A stretch of 64,000 nucleotides of DNA from Glandiceps talaboti (GCF_964340395.1 NC_135558.1:15700000-15763999); one strand, 5' to 3'. Shown: positions 11,225-23,799, counted from the first letter of the stretch. Made by a program: numbers and translations. Notes: a model not told the origin generated them from the sequence alone.

Positions 11225-13816
11225 TTACCGTGTTAGGGTGCACACATGACGTTGTTTATGTATATCGCCAATCACCTAGTTAGAGAAATGAATATTTTTA
11301 TTGGGGTAACTCACATGGGTGTCAAGACAATATGTACACTAATATCGTATGTCTGGAGATGTCATTCACGTTAAAGTTTAGTGTCCTTTGTTTCATTTTC
11401 ATGACGCTTACAATTATGTATCACCTATTGCTATCTTAGGAGGCTCTGCTCCTATGCGTGACTTATTGTGATTTAATTATTGTAACGACCATAGCGTCGC
11501 ACACTCATGACTTGGATTTTGACAGCAGAGCTGTGAGCGTCTGCTTGTCCTTGCTCTAGCTTTGGAGTCACGTGGCTTAAATGTGTCTCTGTTCCAGTTT
11601 ACCGTTATACTACCATACTGGCCGATGTAAAGTTTTGATACCAGGAGAGATGCTCACTGCTCTTTTATTTATTTACTAATTTGTTTATTTACTTATTTAT
11701 TTTATTTTTAATGTTTCATTTATTTGTTTGTACTGGAAAGTATCAACCTTGATGATTGGCAGAAAAGTGTCGTTCACATTCGTGCCAGTATGGTCTAACG
11801 GAGGGATTGTGGTAAATTTGCTGATGCCACCAACCTTTTTAAAATGAAAACATCCATCCAATTATACACACGTCTAGTTATTCCTTACAGTCACAAAAAA
11901 AATAAATACATTGAATTTACGATAATTCATGACTATATTGTAAGGTTTCCATTGATAACTATATTAGACAGGTGTGCGTATCTTTAAGAATACTGAATGT
12001 TCATCAGATGTGTTTTGCATACGTTCTCACACTTTTCCCAATGGCAAACCTTTGCATACTTACGATAAATCTATGTAGCTGATACACTTATTACGATACG
12101 CTAATTACGCCCACCTTCACCGCCGCCTTAGATTGTTTGCTTCCATTTCAATCAAAGAGGTAGACATAACGTATCATGATCATAATGTATGCAGACCAAA
12201 AAAAACATTCTCTTATGAAGAGAACAGAAATATAAAATCGTAAGTATACAATGACATATGTATCATTCCGTGCGTAATACTCGATACCAAACCATACACC
12301 CTGCACGAAATTTCAAGTTGGGTAATTTTTTGGTGAGGGCGCTCGTATTTTCTATCAAGTTGATCAGTGCGTAGGGAAATATAAATCCTAAAGTTTGCAT
12401 GGGATTACGGTCAAATAAAGAGTGGGATGATGAGGAATACTAAGTGATATAATTAGACAAGTATGATATAAAATAACATTGTCAATTGAATCCCCACAGC
12501 ATTGTTATACTACTATTATCTTTTTACACCCTCATTCAATTTTCAATTTCTTTTGAATAATATTTTAACTCTGAAGTTAAACTCTGAAGTAATCCGTTCT
12601 TCTATCTCGATCTTGAACCATTACGTCTCAATATTGATGATAGAAAGATTACGTAAAGTGACAAAAAGGAGGAGGGTGTAGGGGGCGCAATCATGGTTTG
12701 GACCACAAAAATGCAGATGAACGTCAATGAATGTATGTATTATTCCGACAGTTTTCAGAAATTGACCGCAATGACAGCATAACGTAACACCATTGTAGGC
12801 GGCTCGAAATATCTCAGTGGCAAATTTGTTAATTCAAAGAGAAATAAACAGATTTTTAAGGGCATGCACAGTGAAGTGTTAGGGTGTAAAAGGTAGGAGC
12901 GTCATTGGACAAGCGACGTTGATTGAGAGTCGCACTAGCTAAATGTGTTACAGTCGTGTCACCATTTGGTACACCTCATCCGCTGTCACTGTCACTGATA
13001 CTGGTGTGACAAAATCAAATATGATTTGCGTCAAAAACTATCCGAAAAAAGAAGTCGTACGTCCAAACTTGAAATTATTTGTACAGTTAGAAAATTCAAA
13101 ATTTAACATATGGTTTCCTGATAGCTGTTGATTGCGGGGTAATAAAACACAACATATAGTGAAACCTACTCTTGTTTGGATTACACATTAAAATGTATAT
13201 GTCAAAGGATGTTTCCTTTGAGACACGAGACTAAATACATCGATGATTCTCCGCGACAGTACAGGTGTATGTATGTAGCGCCACCAACGACTGCATTTTA
13301 CCATCCCTTGACTCGAGATGGATTGAGGCATAGGTACCACATAATTTTTGTACTTCAAAATTGTTTTACAAACCTTTCCAAAAGCACTGTGTATTCACTT
13401 AGTGTCGTGTGATGCCAACACGATGGTCACAATAAATACATTTATAATGGCCTGTATAATAGCAGCCATTGATATATGTCTTGTGTACGTTTTTTCGCTA
13501 ATCACAAATTAAAACTTTATCCCTGTGTGCGATCTATGCTTGCAACTCTATGTGGAAAACCACTATATTTCATCCATACAATTGTATTTCTCTTGAAGAA
13601 AAGATTCTGGAAGGCTGCAGAAATTATGGCTTTCACTTCGCTACTTTCATTCTTTAAAGTTAGTTTTATTTTATTTCTGAGGTGTACATCCAAATCCTCT
13701 ATAAAGCTCAAAGTAAAGTTTCCTACGGTTAGTTAACGTTCCACAGTCTTAACCGACGTCTATACTATTTCTCTATAAAAACAATTGTTTATCTTTTTAA
13801 TTATTTACTTTCGCCC
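11225..13816. other. Long non-coding stretch, no gene seen
   Basis: AT-rich sequence with only short frames of no recognisable content (for example 12943-13131, 13176-13412 and 13476-13736). It lies on the 3' side of the minus-strand P450 exon and could hold 3' UTR or intergenic sequence. Confidence 0.5.
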
Positions 13817-14126
13817 TCAGTAGTATTTCACTCCTGTGATGTACAACAGCATGCACCATGTCAAAGACAAAACCCAAAGTAGAGCTTTCTTATTAGCCAG
13901 TTCAACAGTTTTATACTTAAGAATTATCGCTAGCATTATTTTTATTTCTAACCACGAAATATGCTGACCAACACAAACACGACTTCCAGCTCCAAAAGGA
14001 ATGAAGATCTTATCCCTCCGTTCCAGTGTCTTTTCCTGCTTCAACTTCTTCAAGAACCTTTCAGGTTCAAAGGTCATGGCATTTTTTCCATACACTCTCT
14101 GAACGTTGTATATGTATTCCTCACGT
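13817..14126 (-). CDS. Cytochrome P450 C-terminal exon (partial, possibly pseudogene)
   Basis: P450s are haem-thiolate monooxygenases, in animals usually anchored in the ER or mitochondrial membrane. On the minus strand this exon encodes the PERF segment (NAMTFEPERFLKK) and the haem-binding loop FGAGSRVCVG, which fits FxxGxRxCxG with the cysteine ligand. The L-helix start (WLEIKIMLAIILK) follows. The open frame begins after a stop at 14129-14127; an acceptor may be the TTCAG just before the RVYGKN residues. After about ten residues of L-helix the sequence stops resembling P450 and ends at a TGA about 30 codons later, so the usual beta-bulge C-terminus is missing. I found no I-helix or ExxR exon within the window. 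Truncated gene, pseudogene or unrecognised further exon are all possible. The subfamily is not assigned. Confidence 0.7.
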
Positions 14127-15052
14127 CACGAGTGAAGACCATAATGTTGCTCTGCGAAAGACAAATAAAATGGCATATACTGTACTGTTAGTCGTGGTAA
14201 TGCACCGAAGAGCCAAAGCATAGCGAAATCCTGGTCACTATGGTACCTTATTTTTGATCTGTGATTATTTTCATATTGGGACTTCTGTCATCAATCGTAA
14301 GTTTTGTATTTATACCATATACTATGCAGAAAAGTATTGTGTATATTCATTGCAAACTTAACTACAGAGATTTTCATTTTCCTTTCTTTGTGTCATTCGT
14401 GATATGCGTGATATGCACGTGGTAAGCTTACGATGTGTACAAGATATTAACCAATCACTGATGAGACGAGTGATTGACAGCTAATTATTTCCGTATATGG
14501 TATCTATATTTGAATTTAAATTAAGCTTGGTGTTAGGATCGAAGATATCAAAAGATAAAACAAAGAGTTTCTTTCCAAATATTGAATTTTGATAATTTAA
14601 TTTTTATTTCCTATTAATTTTTTTTGTTGGGGACAGAGTAACAGAATGGACTTTTTCGGATTTTTGGAGCCCTCACCAGACGTATGATTCTGATAATAAT
14701 TTCTTTTTCTGAAATATACACATTTTTTTGTATCCGGTGAAATAGACAATTATATTCAGATTCTCAGACCATTTGGTCCACATATCAATATTTTATATCA
14801 CAATATTTGGTCCACATAGGGGATATCAGAGCGAAGAGAAATTCGTTTTTGAAATAAAGTGTTGTCCCAGGCCTGCGCTATAGTTGCAATGTAATACTTC
14901 ATAGTTATAGTGACGAAACATATTGAGCTTCACATTGATTTGAGAAAGCATTCAGCATTATTTCTTTACAAAAGCCGGAGGATACAAAAAACGACACTGT
15001 TTGGTTTCGAACTATTTTCAACAGTACAATCGAAACTTTTAGTTTCTGTTAA
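14127..15052. other. Non-coding stretch, no gene seen
   Basis: This is where upstream exons of the minus-strand P450 would be expected, but no ExxR or AGxDT-like segment was recognised. Confidence 0.4.
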
Positions 15053-15418
15053 TACTCGAGGGTGAAAAGAAGGGTCAAACAAATCGACGAAGGAACTGTC
15101 ATGCACTTACTATACACTGCAACTGGTAGTGGACACAAAATCAATTATAAAAAAGATCGATTCATGCAGAAACATTTTCGCAAGTATTTTCAGCGCCCGC
15201 CCTCGCTGAAAAATGTGAAAGATAACCCTTCTCTTCAAAAATTTGTTTTCACCCGTCTGGATACCCAGGTCGAATGGGTACAGAGAATTTACTGCAAAAA
15301 GAGAGTCCCCGTGGCCAACGTATTCTCACGGTCAACTGCATGGATTCTATGCCCGGACGACAAACTGAAACGGTTAAGAGTATTGCAGTCACCACTTCAA
15401 CAGAATCTTTCAGTTTGA
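15053..15418 (+). CDS. Unidentified basic reading frame, about 120 codons
   Basis: An open frame from a stop at 15050 to the stop at 15418, rich in Lys, Arg and Gln (for example HFRKYFQRPPSLKNVKDNPS and DDKLKRLRVLQSPLQQ). It looks like real protein rather than chance translation, but no domain is recognised. No ATG starts it, so it could be an exon. The 57-codon frame at 15556-15729 follows and might belong to the same unknown gene or mobile element. Confidence 0.25.
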   Translation, partial: YSRVKRRVKQIDEGTVMHLLYTATGSGHKINYKKDRFMQKHFRKYFQRPPSLKNVKDNPSLQKFVFTRLDTQVEWVQRIYCKKRVPVANVFSRSTAWILCPDDKLKRLRVLQSPLQQNLSV

Positions 15419-15555
15419 CTATTTGGTAGTTGTATGTGACAGTAGATTAACTATGTGAACAAACACTTTGACAAGGGTTCTTCTGACGACGTAAATCAAT
15501 CGGTCTATATTAAACGATAGTTTTCTCTCGTCATGAAAATAACCCATCGGCCAGG

Positions 15556-15729
15556 ATGGCTATGGCGGCGCTTTTAAGGAAATCTGTCATTGAGGGCAAA
15601 TCAGCCGAAATCGCTGCCAGTGCACGTGATGTTGTCTTAAAGTTGAGGAATGACACGGCCATTAAAATCACGGAAGAAATGCAAAGATTTTTTATCGATG
15701 TGTTAGCAAAGTGTGTTTTGGTTTTTTAG
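15556..15729 (+). CDS. Unidentified 57-codon frame, helical
   Basis: Starts MAMAALLRKSVIEGKSAEIA and continues with an alternating charged/hydrophobic pattern suggestive of an amphipathic helix. No known motif. The end runs into a T-rich stretch just before an inverted fragment of repeat family A at about 15733, so it may be truncated by that repeat. Confidence 0.2.
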   Translation: MAMAALLRKSVIEGKSAEIAASARDVVLKLRNDTAIKITEEMQRFFIDVLAKCVLVF

Positions 15730-15800
15730 ACCTAAACGGTATCCATGGAGATCATGTGAAACTATTCAACGCTATGAACTTTGTACTGCATAATGTGTAT
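15730..15800 (-). repeat. Inverted fragment of repeat family A right end
   Basis: The text GGTATCCATGGAGATCATG followed by CAACGCTATGAACTTTGTAC is the reverse complement of the right ends of family A copies 1 and 2 (about 2810-2860 and 4715-4765). Confidence 0.7.
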
Positions 15801-16184
15801 GCAAGGAACTTGAAGAATTTCGACGAAAATGACCAAACTAATCTTATGCGTCTTGGGTGATGTAGACAATCTCAAAGTGGTAAATATATTGTCATGCACT
15901 ATACGAAAAGTCAAATTTACCCACCTTTACCCAACCTGTACCCCACTTGTGACTCACCTAACAACCATCTCTGTCCAGGGGTAGTACGAGACGAAGTGAC
16001 ATTTTTGACTGTTTACAGACCCCAAGGGAGAGATCACCGGGGGTACCGTAAATTAAGTCAAAGGCGTCCCTTCGTCTCAATATATACTCACCACATTTAC
16101 ACATCCTCTGCTAAAGATCTACCCCCGTGGAAAGACATGGTCAAATTTGACTTTCCGTATATTTGATGTATCTTTTACGAGTAA

Positions 16185-16880
16185 ACAAGGGTCCTAACTG
16201 ACTCGTACATTGTTTCGAAACTCTACCCTTCAGACCATCAGGTCCTGGGGCCTTATGGGGATTGACTCTGGAAAAAACTGTGACAACATTATCTGTTTCG
16301 ACAAGAACGTTAACTGGTATAGTTTTAAGATTTTGACATAACTCACTGCATTCCGTTTTAAAATCTCTGACATCAAACCGTGCATAGAAAGTATTTAGTT
16401 CTTTAACCCGCTCCATGCTTCCAGAGCATTACCACCACTGAATTTCTCCTCGACCTTGCTTTTGTACTCTAGTTTTTGTAGATTTAGCTAGCCTTACCCT
16501 TAAATCCCCTTTCTAGTTGTCTAACTCTCTGCATGTCTCCCTGCAAAAATGCGATTTTTTTCTGATTTAGACACTGTTTCTAGTCCTTGTTGATCCAGGG
16601 TTTATTATTTGAATAAATTCGGAATGATCGAGTCCTCACAGAAATTAACTTGATGTAGAATGTTACACAATCAGTTAAACTGAGTTATGGCTGTATAAAA
16701 TTCTACCATCGATGTATGCAATCGTGACCTTCGAACTTTTTCCATCAGAATGGGTTCATTTATCTTACTTTAAAACACTGTTTTACAGTCTTCAAACAAT
16801 CTTCTATCTTTTTGTGACTACATTATCACATTCGTCCATGTACGACAAGACAAATTCAGTGTACTCTTAAATTCTTGGAA
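16185..16880 (-). pseudogene. Rex1/CR1-like LINE fragment (linker and RT start)
   Basis: Read on the minus strand, a region near 16620-16570 gives NNKPWINKD, the linker motif preceding RT in Rex1/CR1-type LINEs. It is followed by a Lys-rich stretch, then ELNTFYARFDVRDF and NPHKAPGPDGLKGRVSKQ (RT motif 1 region) at about 16405-16200. The segments are in more than one frame, so the copy is decayed. The catalytic part of the RT is not present here. Confidence 0.75.
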
Positions 16881-16994
16881 TGTTGCCATCGTCTGTTTTG
16901 CCGAGTCAACAAATTACCAATATCGAGACATTCTGTTGGCGCCCCCAACGGTACTAAAATATTGAAATGTGCCACAGTTCAACCTTAAGATAGT

Positions 16995-17075
16995 GATGTC
17001 TGTCTGTCTGTCTGTCTGTCTGTCAGTATGTGTCTATCAGTATTTATCTGTCTTTCGGTCGGTCTGTCAATGGAT
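16995..17075. repeat. (TCTG)n microsatellite with degenerate flank
   Basis: About seven TCTG units at 16997-17022 followed by a degraded TCTG-like tail. The next 60 bp resemble the start of the 1.5-kb repeat family C (around 61280). Confidence 0.7.
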
Positions 17076-17608
17076 CTTTCACTTGAAGTTTGATACATGT
17101 AATTCATTTGCTTGACCGTGATGGCATGTCTAATTCTGGGCTTTCATAAAGTCTATGTTCTAGTCATACATCGTCGCATATGCATTTCATTCGATGAACC
17201 CACAGAATGTAAAGAGTAAATTTAAGATTATTAATATTATAGAAAGTGATATTTATTGATTGCTTACAGTAGAATTATATCCGAACCTACATATCAAAAC
17301 GAACGTTGGCGTCATTAATTCCGAACCTTGAAATTCAGTTTTGAATTCGAATGCATTGTGTTTGCCTGTTGAGTAGTTTTGTTATATTTCCATACGACCT
17401 CTGTGCATCTCATACACTTGCTACTGTTAACCCCCCCCCCCCCATTAAACGTATACATTGATGCACACACTGTGACGATACGACACTATCATATTATACA
17501 TATCAAAACCTCATCCTATTCAAATTAAACCGAGCCACTTTTAATTCACGAACTAAGAGAAAGCTGAGAGGGAAGAATATGATTGAACCGTGAAGGCTGC
17601 AAGAATAA
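17076..17608. other. Non-coding stretch with poly-C run
   Basis: No gene seen. A C13 run lies at 17431-17443. Confidence 0.5.
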
Positions 17609-18114
17609 GATCGGCCAAGAACAGCGCCCCCAACGCGTGGGACGCGCAGCTCTTTTCGAGGAACGGAGGGATTACGAACCCCGTCTCCACACCCAAAACC
17701 TTATATTGCTTGGAGTGATTTACCGAATGGTTATACTTCCAAGACAAAGGAAACTCCAAACAAATTCATAAATCCGACCGAAAACGGATTTTTAAGTTCT
17801 GGGGATGAGAACGAAGGGGATAAAGTCAGAACGGAGAAAAAGACATATGTATCCCCATCACCACCTAACTATCAACGTCGGGGTTCGACCAGTGCCATGT
17901 CTGACAAGAGAATTCATCACCGATACGGAGATAGGTATAGATATACGTCAAACCAAAGCGATCGGAAATTTCGCGCTAAAAATAAACAACTTCATGTTGT
18001 ACTTGGTAAGGACGACATGTTGTTACCGGAATCATCAAAACCAAATCAATCGCGGCCAGATAAGGCACCAAATGAACAAACAGTTATTAATTTTGTACAC
18101 ATGTACAGGGGTAG
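17609..18114 (+). CDS. Hydrophilic, probably disordered exon of an unidentified protein
   Basis: One frame stays open for about 168 codons in AT-rich DNA, from the stop at 17606-17608 to a TAA at 18116-18118. The product is rich in Lys, Ser, Thr, Pro, Asn, Asp and Arg. Segments include NPTENGFLSSGDENEGDKVR, SPSPPNYQRRGS, HHRYGDRYRYTSNQSDRKF and LGKDDMLLPESSKPNQSRP. There is an internal ATG at 17897. Two possible splice donors lie at the end: GGG|GTAGGT (exon end 18110) and TAG|GTAACA (18114). The exact 5' border is unknown; several AGs occur between 17650 and 17715. The continuation would lie beyond the assembly gap 58 bp downstream. No domain recognised. Confidence 0.45.
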
Positions 18115-18171
18115 GTAACAAATATTAGTCTAGAGCACGATCGATATAGTGACAAGTACAAAACTACAAGT

Positions 18172-18271
18172 NNNNNNNNNNNNNNNNNNNNNNNNNNNNN
18201 NNNNNNNNNNNNNNNNNNNNNNNNNNNNNNNNNNNNNNNNNNNNNNNNNNNNNNNNNNNNNNNNNNNNNNN
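18172..18271. other. Assembly gap (100 N)
   Basis: Exactly 100 undetermined bases, the usual size for a gap of unknown length. The order and distance of sequence on either side are therefore uncertain. Confidence 1.
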
Positions 18272-20222
18272 TTCGTGTTGGTGAAACCTGAAACATTCTT
18301 CATTTTTCCTTGCACTTTGTTGTTCAATGTCATAAGCATGCAGAATTATATGAAAATATTTTATAATATGTAAATATTTGGGCACCAAATCTTTGTTTTT
18401 AGTCATCATGTACAGGGTAAACATATGATATCTGTGTGATGCAAAAAATGTAAATACATGTATCATATTACAATACAAGCTACAAGCGTGCTTGAGTCCA
18501 AACTAGCCAAGTGTCATCTGGTATAACCATATATTTGTGGAATCAAAATGCAACATGGATCCCAAAAATATGCAAATTGTTTAAATTTTGAATTAAATAT
18601 TCAAAATGGCCTCCAATACACAAATCATAGTTTTCTTGATATATTTTTTTCTATATTTTAAAGGTGGACGTAAGACTGTTTTTTACTTTTCATATCATTC
18701 TATTGCTCATTATTACATGGTTGTGCCTTAGCATGCAAATATACAACAACAAACAATATCTATAACATAAAAATGATCTTTAATATTCATCAAGTGCTGA
18801 ATGTATGTGGTAAATCTGAAATGTCATCCCACAATATAAAAAGGAGGAGTATCATATCACTAGGGCCCTAGGCCCCAGGCCATCGGTCAAATGTGACTTC
18901 TCTTTGTCTAATATTACTATACACTTTTCAACTCAGTGTGACACAGAGGACCCGAAAATAAATAATTTGGTCACATAACTTCACTGCTCTTTCAAAAATA
19001 GCTGACAGTCTCTAAAAAAATTGACAGAATCAGTGATATTTTTTATTAGCATTGGTAGTATAAGAAAAAAAATAAAAATGAGACACTAACACTCATGAGA
19101 AGTCAGGGAGTAGATAAATGGCACAGATATGGTAAATTGTCATTGCTACAGTACTTGTTACTAGTAGTTGCAATGTACATGTACATGCAAAGTCAATTGA
19201 CAGTCCCCTAATATGTTACTACATGTGTATTGTTGAACTTGATTTTGATACATGAAACATTTTCAGCATACTTCTAACGGTCCCAAACTAAACACCAATG
19301 GCAGCATCTGGTATAAAATATATGGATATTGTAATCTCAACAGTGCCACGTGACATAATTGGTTATTCAAAATGACTGAAAATCTTAGGTAATCTGATAT
19401 CAACAATATTTTTGGTTGTGTTTATCAGAAGTGCTGAGGATTGAACGTATGATGGGCAACACATGTAACAATAAACTTACATGAATTCAGACAAAAAAAG
19501 TATTCTACAATGTACTCTTGATCTCGTTGGCATGTATCACATTGTGGTATCTAAACTATCCAGATGCATACATAAACCTACACTGCTTCATTTGAGAACT
19601 ACATGTAAAACTGTAAAACCAAGTTGATACTGGAAGATAACAAACAACAAGACAATAACAACATCTTGTATGATGCTCTCAAATAAACTAGTGATACAGC
19701 ATACAAATGTAAGAATTTGAGCTACAAACAACTATACAACACTATTTGCAATATAAATGTTATCAAAATAAGACAAAAATATGTAGATGATAAAATAAGG
19801 TACAAATCATAGACTAATATTGTCATGAACAGTTACACATGTGCAAGTAGTTTTTTTTTTTACATTTTGAGAAAATACATGTAATACCACTGTCAATGTT
19901 CATCCTTATTTCTTGAGTGTGTAAGGAGTTGTAGCTCACTGTTCAATCAAGTAATGCCTCTTCCTGGTACACACTGTTGGGTATGAAAATTGTCCATACA
20001 CAGCTCATCACCAGTATTGAGTAGACCCTTCAAAATATCAATTTCAATAGGTGCAGGCTTATCCCAGGTTTATTGTATTCTTTTCCTGAAATTCAACAAC
20101 AAGAATGACAAAGTTTATTATTCTCAATATTTCTTTTGTATGTTGACTTTGGCTGATGTCGAAATTGCAAATCATACAATGCACTAACAACAAAACACTT
20201 GAACTGAAAATAAAAATTGCAA
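18272..20222. other. Long AT-rich non-coding stretch
   Basis: No gene seen on either strand; only short frames. The composition (many TACATGTA-like words, poly-A and poly-T runs) would suit intron or 3' UTR. The self-complementary CTAGGGCCCTAG occurs at about 18861. Confidence 0.5.
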
Positions 20223-20370
20223 TCTCGCTGCCAGACTCGAGACTATCGTCCCTAATCTGTTTACCGAGCGGCGCAGCCGCGAGAATAGAGGGGGTCTGGT
20301 CCCGCTCTTCTCGCGGCTGCGCCGCTCGGTAAACAGATTAGGGACGATAGTCTCGAGTCTGGCAGCGAGA
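20223..20370. mobile_element. Perfect 63-bp inverted repeat (foldback element)
   Basis: The left arm 20223-20285 and right arm 20308-20370 are exact reverse complements, separated by a 22-base loop. Arms start TCTCGCTGCCAGACTCGAGA and are GC-rich, unlike the flanks. No protein. The ends resemble those of a second hairpin of nearly the same length at 62422-62568, suggesting a foldback or MITE-like family. No clear target duplication was found. Confidence 0.75.
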
Positions 20371-20785
20371 CTATAAGGAGCACTGACTTTGCCCTCATAT
20401 CCGGCTTCATCCCATTTTGCACTGAAGAAGTTTCACATGGCTCTCATATTTCACATATACTCTTTCTAAATATATGGTGATGCAACATGAGTAAAAATAA
20501 CTGGGGTTAACTAAGTTTGGTAGTCAATATAGCAGGTTTACCATCAAACTGACGCAAAATTTGTTTCAAATTTGTCTAGTAAAAACCGTTGGCCCAGTTG
20601 TCGATTAGGCTTACAAGTTACACAAAGCATGATAAGACACTGTGAATGGTGCAAATAAACAACGTGCGAAATGCCAAATACCAAATGCAAACAATACAAG
20701 CGAACAAAAGGGCCTAATAGCCCGATATTTTGCCTAAAATCAGGCTCACATGTGCGAACGGTGTGTTTTTGACGTACCTAGTAGG

Positions 20786-21747
20786 CAGTGATGTAGATAA
20801 TAGCCGGTTACCGGTCACAACGCCCAGCTATAACTTATAAGTATAACAGTTGTGGGACCGGCTTAGGAAAGTACTCAAACCTGACGATCATTGAACAAAT
20901 TCTAAGGTTGGAAAATTAAATATGAGTTGCCCGGGAGTTCTAAAGCAAGTAAAATACCCAAAGTGTAAACAAAAAGATAAATTAATTCATAATTATTTGG
21001 AAAACATTAGACGATTACGCAGTAAAACAAGACTGGCCACGCTATCGCTAGCGAAAGCCTTCGAACTAGTTTCATAACGACCGGACGTTGAAGGAAGCGC
21101 GAACCTGCAGTGATGTAGATAATAGCCGGTTACCGGTCACAACGCCCAGCTATAACTTATAAGTATAACAGTTGTGGGACCGGCTTAGGAAAGTACTCAA
21201 ACCTGACGATCATTGAACAAATTCTAAGGTTGGAAAATTAAATATGAGTTGCCCGGGAGTTCTAAAGCAAGTAAAATACCCAAAGTGTAAACAAAAAGAT
21301 AAATTAATTCATAATTATTTGGAAAACATTAGACGATTACGCAGTAAAACAAGACTGGCCACGCTATCGCTAGCGAAAGCCTTCGAACTAGTTTCATAAC
21401 GACCGGACGTTGAAGGAAGCGCGAACCTGCAGTGATGTAGATAATAGCCGGTTACCGGTCACAACGCCCAGCTATAACTTATAAGTATAACAGTTGTGGG
21501 ACCGGCTTAGGAAAGTACTCAAACCTGACGATCATTGAACAAATTCTAAGGTTGGAAAATTAAATATGAGTTGCCCGGGAGTTCTAAAGCAAGTAAAATA
21601 CCCAAAGTGTAAACAAAAAGATAAATTAATTCATAATTATTTGGAAAACATTAGACGATTACGCAGTAAAACAAGACTGGCCACGCTATCGCTAGCGAAA
21701 GCCTTCGAACTAGTTTCATAACGACCGGACGTTGAAGGAAGCGCGAA
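20786..21747 (+). repeat. Three tandem copies of a 322-bp unit
   Basis: The unit starts at about 20786, 21108 and 21430 and the copies appear identical by reading. Each opens with GCAGTGATGTAGATAATAGC and ends with GTTGAAGGAAGCGCGAA. Within the unit, 20802-20821 can pair with 20849-20863 (AGCCGGT.../...ACCGGCT) around an AT-rich palindromic centre. It also contains the palindrome GCTATCGCTAGCGAAAGC-like stretch. No open frame spans the unit. Confidence 0.95.
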
Positions 21748-22269
<522 letters not shown>

Positions 22270-22539
22270 GAGACCAAACTAGAGTCGGTACTCACCCCAC
22301 CACGACATATGCATTTTTGTGATTTTGAAACGATAAAGAATGTTAATATGGATATTGGGACGATTGGAAATCGGACGATGTGAATCGTAATCGAATATCT
22401 CAGACCATCCACAATATATGTCGTGTTGACTTAGGCGATCCCAGAAACCATTCTTAGTTTACCCCTTATCAACCATGCTAATGTTTTGAAACAAATCTCG
22501 ATTAACAGGTAATTTAGCGCTTGAAAGATGGCGACGTCC

Positions 22540-23197
22540 ATACCCCCCCCCCCCCGGCTGCACATATTTTAATATGCAATTATACATTACCCCCTCCCCA
22601 TACACGTCAGAGAAGTACAGTATGGTACACTATATGACACACTGTAAGCTAACAGTGGAAATCAACTTCAGTGTCCATACATATCAGACATAGAGATTTC
22701 TTTACAAATGGATGTGGGCTCATTGGGCTGTAACCTGTACTTGGAAAAACTTAACCAGCAGAGTTTTCTTTTTGAATCCTATGTCTTGACAGAAACGGCA
22801 CCCCCCTTCGATAACTAGTGGGGAGGGTGTGTCCCCCTCCCACAGTAGGCAATTGTTTGAAAAATAAGGACATGTAGGAGGCCATTTAGCGGCATAATAT
22901 TTCAAACCATACACATTATTGGAAGCCATAAAGTACTTGAAAATTGTCTTCAATACCCAAATTGTACTCTCATTAAATTATTTTACAACTGTATTACCTA
23001 CGCTTTAACTAATACATAGATATTTTGGCAAACACACACATTCGTTTGGCCATTGGCTGCCTAATAATTAAATGTGTGGTAGGTAAATGAAGTGAACAAT
23101 TTTGCAAAGTACAAGGTAAACGATTGCTCCTGTGGTTTGAATGTTCAACAAAGTCTCCACACAGAGAGATAGAGCAAGAGAGAAGGAGACATACGGC

Positions 23198-23290
<93 letters not shown>

Positions 23291-23475
23291 CATACACTTA
23301 TACAAATGTAAATTTACTTGGTAAACAACTGCTCCTGAGGTTTAATTTTGGTTCAAATCATGAGCAGAATATTCGGGGGCCCTTTCAGACCATCACAATT
23401 GTCATGCCCCCCTCCCTTTGAACCTCAATTTTGTTCATGCCCCCCCCCCCCCGTAAATTCTGACTCCAGCATAAT
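22540..23475 (+). repeat. Dispersed repeat family B, copy 2
   Basis: Matches 5396-6490 in order: C-run, CACATATTTT, GTGGAAATCAACTTCA, TTTCTTTACAAAT, AATGAAGTGAACAATTTTG, then (GA)n at the homologous position (23201-23289). It then runs on through GGTTCAAATCATGAGCA and CATGCCCCCC, which are also present at 61060-61160. Confidence 0.8.
23201..23289. repeat. (GA)n microsatellite within family B
   Basis: About 44 GA units, at the position where copy 1 carries (GA)n-(GACA)n and copy 3 carries (GA)n-(GACA)n. Confidence 0.95.
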
Positions 23476-23750
23476 TTCAAGTTTATTCCGAGCTCGGTAT
23501 TACAGGCATTCGACTAGAGTCTTTATACCTCAAAGATATACAACAGTCCATTTCTGTACAAGGCATATCAGAAACCAAACATTTGCAGTGTGGAGTGTCA
23601 CAAAACCCTGTGCTTGGTCCACTCTTACACGCGTATGCTGTCTATACACATCACCACTTGGAAAGCTAATCCGACATCAAAATCTCAATATGCAACAACA
23701 TGCAGACGACAACCAGATTTACCAATATATTTCCCCAATCACATACGTCA

Positions 23751-23799
23751 ACTACAGCATGGATGTATTAGTGTCTCACTAATACATCCATGACTACAG
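23751..23799. mobile_element. Ultrashort palindromic insertion (CATRGA type)
   Basis: A 35-bp perfect palindrome (23758-23792) has arms CATGGATGTATTAGTG around TCT. It is bordered by ACTACAG on both sides (23751-23757 and 23793-23799). It sits inside LINE coding sequence, adding 42 bp. Confidence 0.75.

Noticed and set aside
20786-21747. CRISPR-like array
   Set aside because: The three 322-bp units are contiguous tandem copies with no spacers, in an animal genome.
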